NCBI GenBank assembly: GCA_023423605.1
Contig: JAFAFF010000333.1
Span: 1 to 22,505, forward strand
DNA length: 22,505 nucleotides
Reading direction: 5' to 3'
DNA from: Pseudomonadota bacterium
Lineage (GTDB): Bacteria > Pseudomonadota > Gammaproteobacteria > Xanthomonadales > Xanthomonadaceae
Shown: positions 8,033 to 14,868 of the stretch, in pieces
How positions within the stretch are numbered: the stretch's first letter is position 1
Layout of the letters: the number at the start of each line of letters is the position of its first letter
Notes under the pieces: generated by a model
What the model was told of the DNA's origin: nothing
The model's input: only the letters and a program-made list of their open reading frames with translations
The model's database searches: none
Translations under genes and position numbers: made by a program

Positions 8033-8668
8033 ATGTTCTCCATCATTTCCGCCAGCACCGGCCTTGCGGCCTGGTTCAGTGGTGCCGCCACCGGCATCGG
8101 CCTGTTCGCCGTGGTCGGTGCGCAGAGTGCGTTCATCCTGCGCCAGGGCATCCTGCGCCGGCATATCGTGCCGGTCGTGGCCACCTGCGCGGCCATCGAT
8201 GCCATCTTCATCTTCGCCAGCGTCGCCGGCCTGCGCACGCTGACCCAGGCACTGCCCTGGCTGACCAGCGCGGTGCTGTGGACCGGCGTGGCGTTCCTAG
8301 CCTGGTATGCGCTGAAGTCCGCACGCCGCGCGATGGCCGGCGGCGGTGGCATGGGCGAGGCCGACAGCGATGATGGCAGCCGCCGCGCGGTGCTGATGGC
8401 AGCAGTCGGCTTTTCGCTGATCAATCCGCATTTCTGGCTGGACATGATGGTGATCGGCTCCATCGCCGAGAACTTCGGCAATGCGCGCATGGCATTCGCC
8501 GCCGGCGTGGTGACGGCCAGCTGCCTGTGGCTCACCGCCCAGGGCCTCGGCGCACGCCTGCTGGCGCCGTTGTTCAACAAGCCCGGCACCTGGCGCGTGC
8601 TGGACGGCACCATCGCGGTGATCCTGAGCATTCTGGCGCTGACCCTGGCGGTCCGTGGCGTGCACTGA
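8033..8668 (+). CDS. argO: LysE-family basic amino acid exporter ArgO
   Basis: A 211-residue inner-membrane exporter, expected to pump out arginine and/or lysine when intracellular levels rise. It has the LysE/ArgO pattern of five to six helices: GAATGIGLFAVVGAQSAFILRQGILRRH at the N-terminus, a hydrophilic Gly/Asp-rich loop in the middle (GGGGMGEADSDDGSRR), then VGFSLINPHFWLDMMVIGS with the conserved NPH. Length matches the family. The ATG at 8033 puts the hydrophobic N-terminus at the start; an upstream in-frame ATG at 7943 would add a basic stretch that reads as leader. The ribosome site (CAGGTAG) is modest. It is divergent from argP and ends at a strong terminator, so it is a single-gene unit. 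Confidence 0.93.
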   Translation: MFSIISASTGLAAWFSGAATGIGLFAVVGAQSAFILRQGILRRHIVPVVATCAAIDAIFIFASVAGLRTLTQALPWLTSAVLWTGVAFLAWYALKSARRAMAGGGGMGEADSDDGSRRAVLMAAVGFSLINPHFWLDMMVIGSIAENFGNARMAFAAGVVTASCLWLTAQGLGARLLAPLFNKPGTWRVLDGTIAVILSILALTLAVRGVH

Positions 8669-8707
8669 ATTCCACTCTCTTCCTCTCTCTCCAGAGTGTG
8701 GTGTGCG

Positions 8708-8744
8708 GGGCGGCATCGGCAACGGTGCCGCCCTGTCTTTTTTT
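8708..8744 (+). terminator. Rho-independent terminator of argO
   Basis: An 8-bp stem GGGCGGCA/TGCCGCCC (8708-8715 with 8726-8733) with a 10-base loop is followed by TGTCTTTTTTT. It lies 40 bases past the argO stop and is the clearest intrinsic terminator in the window. Confidence 0.92.
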
Positions 8745-8795
8745 CGCGGCCGGCTCTTTATCTTTGTGGTTCATCTCGTGTTTACTTCCCGGGCG

Positions 8796-8812
8796 ATGGA
8801 CATGGTGTCCAT
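8796..8812. promoter_or_regulatory. Inverted repeat in the S9 peptidase leader
   Basis: ATGGACA-TGG-TGTCCAT is a perfect 7-bp inverted repeat with a 3-base centre, ending 18 bases before the ATG of the downstream S9 peptidase and just before its GGGGATAAGG ribosome site. It could be an operator or a leader-RNA hairpin. Function is not known. Confidence 0.35.
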
Positions 8813-8830
8813 GGAAAAACGGGGATAAGG

Positions 8831-10807
8831 ATGCGCAACACGATTCTGGCGGCAATGCTGGCCGTCGTTGGGATGCCGGCGGTGGCCGGGGCGGCGGATG
8901 TCGATCTGGACAAATTCCTGCGCCGGGACAGTTTCACTGATCTCAAGCTGTCGCCCAGTGGCGACTATTACGCGGCGACCGTGCCGCTGGAGAAATCGAC
9001 GGCGGTGGCGATCCTGCGCGTCGACGATGGCCAGATCGTCGGACGTTTCGTTCCGCCGGAAAACAATCATGCCCGGCGCTTCGATTGGGTCAGCGGCGAC
9101 CGCGTGCTGATCGAACTGGGCCAGAAGCTGGGCTCGCTGGACGAGCCGCGGCCGACGGGCGAGCTGTATTCGCTGCGTGCCAACACCACCAGCGGCGAGT
9201 TGCTGGTCGGCTACCGCGTGACCGGTGGCCATACCGGTACACGCATTTCCGGCAAGAAGGCCGAGGCCGTGGCCGCCTTCCTCACCGACGACCTGCCGGA
9301 CGACGACAAGAATGTCCTGATCGCGGTGTCCTCCTTCAATGGCGACCCGTACACCCGGCTGGAGCGCATGGATGTCGGCAGCGGACGCCGTATCCCGGTC
9401 ACGCGTTCGCCGGTGCAGCGGGCAGCCTTCACAACCGACCACGAGGGACAGGCGCGCTTCGCTCTCGGTGCCGGCTCGGACAATGCCAACAAGCTGTATT
9501 ACCGCGACCGCAACAATGAAAGCTGGAGGCTGGTCAACGACGAGGCGGTCAGTTTCCGCATCGAAAAGGCGATCGGCTTCTCCGAGGACGGCACCCTGGC
9601 GTACCTGCAGGTGCAGCAGCGGCAAGGTCCCGAAAAGATCATCAGCTGGAATCCGCAGACCGATGAGCGCAAGGACGTATTGCGCGATCCGCTGGTGGAT
9701 ACGGCCCGCATCATCCACCGGCCGGGCACGGCCATCCCGGTGGGCGCGCTGTACCTGGGCGATACGCCACGCACGCGTTTCTTCGATGAAGCGTCCGCCG
9801 ATGCACGCCTGTACCGCAGCCTGGAGTCGGCGTTCGGCGGTGATGCGGTGTACATCACCTCCAGCACGCGCGACGGCAACAAGGTATTGGTGGAGGCATT
9901 CTCCAGCCACAATCCGGGCGATTTCTACATCTACGACCAGAAAGCCAAGGCGGCACGGCACGTGGTCAGCCGCAGCAGTTGGGTCGATCCAGCACAGGCC
10001 GCACAGGTCCGCGCGATAAAGGTGAAGGCGCGCGATGGCATGGCGTTGCATGGCTTCCTCACCGTCCCGCACGGACAGGAAGCGAAGAACCTGCCGATGG
10101 TGGTCCTGCCGCACGGGGGGCCATTCCAGGTGTTCGATGACGGCACGTACGATGTTGAAGCGCAGATGCTGGCCGCCGCCGGTTATGCGGTGCTGCAGCT
10201 GAACTTCCGTGGCTCGGGCAACTATGGCCGCGCATTCCACCAGGCAGGCGGCCAGCAATGGGGCAGGGCGATGCAGGACGACCTGACCGACGCGACGCGC
10301 TGGGCGATCAGCGAAGGCATCGCCGACAAGGCGAAGATCTGCATCTATGGCGCCAGCTATGGCGGTTACGCGGCGCTGATGGGCGTGGCCAGGGAGCCTT
10401 CGCTGTACCGGTGCGCGGCCGGTTACGTGGGGGTGTACGACCTGCCGATGATGCATGCGCGCGGCGATATCCAGGAACAGCTTTCGGGCCAGACCTACCT
10501 GCGCGAGTGGCTGGGCAAGCCGGAGACGTTGCGTGACGTATCGCCGGTGAACCTGGCGGCCAACATCAAGGTGCCGGTGTTCCTGGCCGCTGGCCGCGAG
10601 GATGAACGCGCCCCGGTGCAGCACACCGAACGCATGGAAGCAGCGCTGAAGAAGGCGGGCGTGCCGGTGGAAAGCCTGTACTACCCCCGCGAAGGCCATG
10701 GCTTCTACGTGGACGCCAACCGTCGCGAGTACTACGGCCGGCTGCTCGCGTTCCTGTCGCAGAGCCTGGGCGGCGGAAAAGCCGCGCCCCCTGAAAAGAA
10801 AACCTGA
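8831..10807 (+). CDS. Exported S9-family (prolyl oligopeptidase type) peptidase
   Basis: A 658-residue serine peptidase or acyl-aminoacyl peptidase relative. A signal peptide (about 1-21, ending VAGAAD) predicts export. Residues about 25-400 have the repeated WD-like strand pattern of a beta-propeller (SPSGDYYAA, RFDWVSGDRVLIELG, LYLGDTPRTRFF). The C-terminal alpha/beta hydrolase domain carries VLPHGGPF, LNFRGSGNYGRAF, the nucleophile GASYGGYAAL (Ser509), Asp591 in AAGREDERAPV and His623 in EGHGFY, a complete triad in the right order. S9 enzymes cleave short peptides, often next to proline. The ATG at 8831 follows GGGGATAAGG; earlier in-frame codons read through the argO terminator and are not used. 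It converges on a peptide symporter gene and shares a hairpin terminator with it. Cleavage specificity is not predictable. Confidence 0.93.
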   Translation: MRNTILAAMLAVVGMPAVAGAADVDLDKFLRRDSFTDLKLSPSGDYYAATVPLEKSTAVAILRVDDGQIVGRFVPPENNHARRFDWVSGDRVLIELGQKLGSLDEPRPTGELYSLRANTTSGELLVGYRVTGGHTGTRISGKKAEAVAAFLTDDLPDDDKNVLIAVSSFNGDPYTRLERMDVGSGRRIPVTRSPVQRAAFTTDHEGQARFALGAGSDNANKLYYRDRNNESWRLVNDEAVSFRIEKAIGFSEDGTLAYLQVQQRQGPEKIISWNPQTDERKDVLRDPLVDTARIIHRPGTAIPVGALYLGDTPRTRFFDEASADARLYRSLESAFGGDAVYITSSTRDGNKVLVEAFSSHNPGDFYIYDQKAKAARHVVSRSSWVDPAQAAQVRAIKVKARDGMALHGFLTVPHGQEAKNLPMVVLPHGGPFQVFDDGTYDVEAQMLAAAGYAVLQLNFRGSGNYGRAFHQAGGQQWGRAMQDDLTDATRWAISEGIADKAKICIYGASYGGYAALMGVAREPSLYRCAAGYVGVYDLPMMHARGDIQEQLSGQTYLREWLGKPETLRDVSPVNLAANIKVPVFLAAGREDERAPVQHTERMEAALKKAGVPVESLYYPREGHGFYVDANRREYYGRLLAFLSQSLGGGKAAPPEKKT

Positions 10808-10811
10808 AAAG

Positions 10812-10853
10812 GGGGACGGAGGTGGTTATTTGAAATTAACCACCTCCGTCCCC
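10812..10853. terminator. Bidirectional hairpin terminator between convergent genes
   Basis: A perfect 17-bp inverted repeat (10812-10828 with 10837-10853) with an 8-base AT-rich loop fills the 48-bp gap between the stop of the S9 peptidase and the stop of the POT gene. Leftward it is followed by CTTTTC, a usable T-tract; rightward by GTTTATC, which is weaker. The arm begins GGGGACGGAGG, a type of sequence I recall recurring at gene ends in Xanthomonadaceae, so it may also be an interspersed repeat; that is unverified. Confidence 0.8.
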
Positions 10854-10855
10854 GT

Positions 10856-12610
10856 TTATCTGACGCCGTGCATCATCCGGCGCAGCAGCGGGGCGCAGGC
10901 AAAGGCCAGCGCCGCGCAACCGAGTCCGATCCACATCAGCAGCCAGAACAGGTGGGCGTAGGCGGCCGAGGCGCTGGCCAGGTCCAGGGCCTGGCCTTCC
11001 GGTACGTCAATCGCCGCCAGCTTGCCGAACAGCGCGGCCAGTGTTTCCGAAAACGCCGTGGCCAGGAACCAGGTGCCCATCATCAGGCTCATCACGCGCG
11101 GTACCGCCAGCTGGGTCACGGCCGACAGGCCTACCGGCGACAGGCACATCTCGCCGCTGGCCAGCAGGAAATACGCCAGCACCAGCCACCACACGCTGGC
11201 CATCTGCCCGGTTTCGCCCACCTGCTGCGCGGCAAGCGCCAGCGGCACGAAGGCCAGCGCGCCCAGCACCAGTCCGATGGATGATTTCACTGCCTTGCCG
11301 GGTTCGGCGCGGCGCTTGTCCAGCCACGTCCACAGCAGTGCGAACAGTGGCGCAAGCACCACCAGGAACAGGCCGCCGAGATAGGTCAGCGAACCGGCCG
11401 TCTGCGGGATCACCAGGCAATCGCGTACCAGCAGCACCAGCATCACCAGCACGAGGGCGGTGAACAGGCGGCGCGGCAGCAGGGAGCCGGGCGAACGCTC
11501 GGACAGCCGCGCGCTGGCCACGAAGCCCAGCGGTGCCAGCAGCAAGGACAGCATGGACCACGGCAGCGGCGTGCCATCGCGGATCACCAGCGACGGCACG
11601 ATGTCCTTGGTCAGCAGGCGGTCGGTGAAGGTGACCCAGGAGCCGTAGCTCTGCTCGTACAGGGTGAAGAACACCAGCGCCATCAGGATCAGCGCCATCA
11701 GCGCGATCATCTGCTGGCGCTGCACGGGCGTGCAGCGGGCGCCGGTGAACCAGGCGAACCACAGCAGCACGCCACCCAGCACCACGATCATCAGCAGCAG
11801 CGCCAGGCTGATTTCACCGCCCAGGGCGAATGCTCCGTTGCCGGCCGCCCACATCAGCCACGCCACCGGCAGTACGCCGGCCACCGCCAGCAGATAGATG
11901 AGCCATTCGCGCCGGAGGCCGAACACGGTCTGCCGCAGCGAGGCCTGATCGCGGGATTCAGCATGCCCATGCAAGTACTTCTGGCCCCACAGGAACATGC
12001 ACAGGCCGGCCAGCATGCCGATGCCCGCTGCGCCGAAGCCGTATTTCCAGCCGTAGGCTTCGCCGAGGAACCCGCAGACCAGCGAGGCGAACAGCGCACC
12101 GAGGTTGATGCCAGCGTAGAACAGTGAAAAGCCCGAGTCGCGGCGCGGATCGTCCTCGGCGTAGAGCTTGCCGACGATGGTGGAGATGTTCGGCTTGAGG
12201 AAGCCGACGCCCATGATGATCAGCGCCAGCGACAGGTAGGTGACCATCAGCGCGCCGGTGTCACGCACCACCTGGCCGCCGACGCGGTAGGCCGCGTGCC
12301 CCTCGAACGCCATGCCCAGGTGGCCCAGCACCAGCAGCGTCCCCCCGAACAGTACCGCCCGGCGCATGCCCAGCCAGCGGTCGGCGAGCATGCCGCCGAA
12401 TACCGGAATGCAGTACACCAGGCCGCCATAGGCGCCCAGCAGGTCCAACCCGGCCTTGTCGCCGAACAGGTGGTACTTGGTGAGATACAACAGCAGCAGC
12501 GCCTTCATTCCGTAGAAGGAAAAGCGCTCCCACATTTCCGTGAAGAAGCAGACATAGACCCCCTTGGGGTGGCCAAGGAAATCGTCGGAAGGCAGGCGGG
12601 ATTCAGTCAT
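10856..12610 (-). CDS. POT-family proton-coupled di/tripeptide symporter
   Basis: A 584-residue inner-membrane transporter of the PTR2/POT family, importing di- and tripeptides with protons. The ExxER motif is in TEMWERFSFYG (Glu25, Glu28, Arg29) on the first helix, and the PTR2 signature FYAGINLGAL lies later in the N-terminal half. The N-terminal 20 residues (MTESRLPSDDFLGHPKG) are the usual short cytosolic lead-in. At 584 residues with about 14 helices it is longer than E. coli DtpA (500), within the range of bacterial POTs. The ATG at 12610 has no Shine-Dalgarno, but TACTCT sits 6 bases upstream, so the mRNA may be leaderless. It is divergent from an OPT peptide transporter (155-bp gap) and convergent with an S9 peptidase. 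Substrate range is not decidable. Confidence 0.93.
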   Translation of the reverse strand: MTESRLPSDDFLGHPKGVYVCFFTEMWERFSFYGMKALLLLYLTKYHLFGDKAGLDLLGAYGGLVYCIPVFGGMLADRWLGMRRAVLFGGTLLVLGHLGMAFEGHAAYRVGGQVVRDTGALMVTYLSLALIIMGVGFLKPNISTIVGKLYAEDDPRRDSGFSLFYAGINLGALFASLVCGFLGEAYGWKYGFGAAGIGMLAGLCMFLWGQKYLHGHAESRDQASLRQTVFGLRREWLIYLLAVAGVLPVAWLMWAAGNGAFALGGEISLALLLMIVVLGGVLLWFAWFTGARCTPVQRQQMIALMALILMALVFFTLYEQSYGSWVTFTDRLLTKDIVPSLVIRDGTPLPWSMLSLLLAPLGFVASARLSERSPGSLLPRRLFTALVLVMLVLLVRDCLVIPQTAGSLTYLGGLFLVVLAPLFALLWTWLDKRRAEPGKAVKSSIGLVLGALAFVPLALAAQQVGETGQMASVWWLVLAYFLLASGEMCLSPVGLSAVTQLAVPRVMSLMMGTWFLATAFSETLAALFGKLAAIDVPEGQALDLASASAAYAHLFWLLMWIGLGCAALAFACAPLLRRMMHGVR

Positions 12611-12765
12611 GGCGGGAGAGTACAGCAGCGCCGAAGCGGTGGCGCACCTCCGCGTGCAGCCGCCGGCATGAATCGCCATCAGCCACGTGCCTGGTCCACC
12701 GCGCTGGACTTGATGGGCCCCGGACGCTAGCGTTGCAGGGATTTTTTCCGCCATCAGGGGCTTCC
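12611..12765. promoter_or_regulatory. Divergent promoter region of two peptide transporters
   Basis: The 155-bp gap must hold the promoters of the leftward POT gene and the rightward OPT gene. Leftward, a -10-like TACTCT (12617-12622 on the plus strand as AGAGTA) lies 6 bases before the POT ATG. I see no convincing promoter for OPT and no clear operator. Confidence 0.45.
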
Positions 12766-14730
12766 ATGAACAACGACGCTGCACCCAGGCAGCTCACCTT
12801 CCGCGCGGTGCTGCTTGCCATCGTGCTGGCGGTGATTCTGTCAGCGGCCAACGCCTATCTGGGCCTGTTCGCCGGCCTGACCATCGCCACCGCGATCCCC
12901 GCGGCGGTGATCTCCATGGGCGTGCTGCGCCTGCTCGGTGGTGGCTCCATCCTGGAGAACAACATCGTGCAGACCGGCGCGTCGGCCGGTTCGTCGATTG
13001 CCGCCGGTGTGATCTTCACCATCCCCGCGCTGGTGATCATGGGTTACTGGCCGGACTTCAAGTACTGGTGGGTGCTGGGCATCGCCGGTCTGGGTGGACT
13101 GCTGGGCGTGCTGTTCTCGGTGCCGCTGCGGCGTTCGATGATCGTTGAAGACCCGCTGCCGTTCCCGGAAGGCAAGGCCGCGGCGGAAGTGCTGAAGGCC
13201 GGTGAGAATCCCGGCCCGGGCCTGAAGATCCTCGGCCTGTCGGCGGTCATCGGCGCGGTGGTCAAGGTCGCTGCTGCCAGTGGCATGCGCCTGATTCCCG
13301 ATGCGTGGGCGACGTCGACCTACCTGGGCAGCTCGCGGATCACCGCCTTCATCGGCACCAATCTGTCGCCGGCGCTGCTGGGCGTGGGCTACATCGTCGG
13401 GCTGAACGTCGGCATCGTGGTGGTGTCCGGTTCGATCCTGACCTGGCACATCGCCATTCCGCTGTACCAGGCTTTCTTCCTGCAGAGCGACCCGGGCTTG
13501 GCCGCGGCCATCGCCGAGGCTTCGTCCACCGACGCGGCGTTCGCGATCTGGGGCGAGAAGATGCGTTATCTGGGCGTCGGCGCGATGCTCATCGGTGGTA
13601 TCTGGACGTTGTTCTCGCTGCGCAAGTCGCTGCTCAATGGCGTCAAGAGTGGTTTTGCCGCCGCGCGCAAGAGCAGCGGGCCGGTGCTGGCGCATACCGA
13701 GCGGGATCTGCCGATGAAGTGGATGCTGGTGGCGCTGGTGGCCTTCACCCTGCCGCTGCTGGCGCTGTACCAGGCCATCGTGGGCCAGTGGCACGTGTCG
13801 ATCCCGATGACCATCATCATGATCGTCGCCGGCTTCCTGTTCGTGTCGGTGTCGGCGTACCTGGCTGGCCTGATCGGTTCGTCCAACAATCCGGTTTCGG
13901 GCATCACCATCTCCACCATCCTGTTCGCTTCGGCGGTGCTGGTGCTGCTGCTGGGCAAGGACGGGTTGACGCCGGTTGGCGCGTTCGGCGCGCCGCTGGG
14001 CGCGGTGGCCGCGATCATGATCGGCGCGGTGGTGTGCTGCGCGGCGGCCGTGGGCGGCGACAACCTGCAGGATCTCAAGGCCGGTTACATCGTCGGTGCG
14101 ACGCCGTGGAAGCAGCAGTTGATGCTGGGCATCGGCGCGTTTTCCTGCGCCCTGATCATGGCGCCGGTGCTGAACCTGCTGGCCACCGCCTACGGTATCG
14201 GCGCGCCGACGCCGGAGCACCCCAATTCGCTGGCGGCACCGCAGGCGAACCTGATGGCCTCGGTGGCCCGTGGCCTGTTCGGCGGCGAGCTGCCGTGGAA
14301 CTTCATCATCCTCGGCGCGGTGATCGGCGCGGGCATCATCGCCTTCGACGAATGGCTGAAGGCGCGCGGTTCGCGCTTCCGCGTACCGGTGCTGGCTGCC
14401 GCGATCGGCATCTACCTGCCGCTGGAGCTGATGGTGCCGATCTTCCTGGGCGGCCTGATTTCCTGGCTGGTGGAGCGCTTCCACAAGGTGCGCGCCGATG
14501 ACGAGGAAGGCCGCGACCGCGTGCACAAGCCGGGCGTGCTGTTCGCCGCCGGCCTGATCACCGGTGAAGCGCTGATGGGCATCGCGATCGCGGTGCCGAT
14601 CGTGGTCAGCAGCCGTGCCGACGTGCTGGCGGTGCCGTTCGCGCTGCCGGCCGCACAATGGATAGGGCTGGCGGTGCTGTTCCTGGTCGGCTGGCTGATC
14701 TACCGCACCGGCAAGCGCGCGCAGGTGTGA
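12766..14730 (+). CDS. OPT-family oligopeptide transporter
   Basis: A 654-residue, about 16-helix inner-membrane protein of the prokaryotic oligopeptide transporter (OPT) family, which moves peptides larger than those taken by POT; some relatives carry metal-chelate complexes. Diagnostic stretches are ANAYLGLFAGLTIATAIPAA near the N-terminus, EDPLPFPEGKAAAEVLKAGE, the central SSNNPVSGITIST, and GGDNLQDLKAGYIVGATPWKQQ in the second half. Length and composition are normal and the frame is intact. The ATG at 12766 has AGGGG six bases upstream; an earlier in-frame start at 12733 would add 11 residues with no ribosome site. A SMAG repeat pair lies just past the stop and may act as its terminator. 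Neighbours suggest peptide nutrition. Confidence 0.94.
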   Translation: MNNDAAPRQLTFRAVLLAIVLAVILSAANAYLGLFAGLTIATAIPAAVISMGVLRLLGGGSILENNIVQTGASAGSSIAAGVIFTIPALVIMGYWPDFKYWWVLGIAGLGGLLGVLFSVPLRRSMIVEDPLPFPEGKAAAEVLKAGENPGPGLKILGLSAVIGAVVKVAAASGMRLIPDAWATSTYLGSSRITAFIGTNLSPALLGVGYIVGLNVGIVVVSGSILTWHIAIPLYQAFFLQSDPGLAAAIAEASSTDAAFAIWGEKMRYLGVGAMLIGGIWTLFSLRKSLLNGVKSGFAAARKSSGPVLAHTERDLPMKWMLVALVAFTLPLLALYQAIVGQWHVSIPMTIIMIVAGFLFVSVSAYLAGLIGSSNNPVSGITISTILFASAVLVLLLGKDGLTPVGAFGAPLGAVAAIMIGAVVCCAAAVGGDNLQDLKAGYIVGATPWKQQLMLGIGAFSCALIMAPVLNLLATAYGIGAPTPEHPNSLAAPQANLMASVARGLFGGELPWNFIILGAVIGAGIIAFDEWLKARGSRFRVPVLAAAIGIYLPLELMVPIFLGGLISWLVERFHKVRADDEEGRDRVHKPGVLFAAGLITGEALMGIAIAVPIVVSSRADVLAVPFALPAAQWIGLAVLFLVGWLIYRTGKRAQV

Positions 14731-14734
14731 TGAA

Positions 14735-14796
14735 GTAGTGCCGGGCTCTGCCCGGCAACCAGGATGATCGGGCAGCCGGGCAGAGCCCGGCGCTAC
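14735..14796. repeat. SMAG-type REP dimer (paired inverted REPs)
   Basis: Two 22-base palindromic units (14735-14756 and 14775-14796) face each other across 18 bases. Each starts, on its own strand, with GTAG followed by GCCGGGC-TCT-GCCCGGC after one variable base; they differ at one position. The GTAG foot and this stem match the S. maltophilia GTAG (SMAG) repeats as I know them. The pair can fold into two small hairpins or one large one. It lies 5 bases past the OPT stop and 72 bases before the next ATG, an intergenic site typical of REPs. Confidence 0.88.
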
Positions 14797-14868
14797 ATGA
14801 CCGATGGGCTAGGCACGGCACGCCGCGCAGGCCTACCATCGACGTTTTGCCGTCCTGCGGAGAACCCG

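Noticed and set aside
8771..10699. Long open frame antisense to the first S9 peptidase (642 codons)
   Set aside because: Same explanation: the plus-strand gene has signal peptide, propeller and full catalytic triad, and the antisense product resembles nothing.
12841..14658. Long open frame antisense to the OPT transporter (605 codons)
   Set aside because: Extreme His/Arg/Gln/Asp composition, clearly a shadow of a hydrophobic protein.
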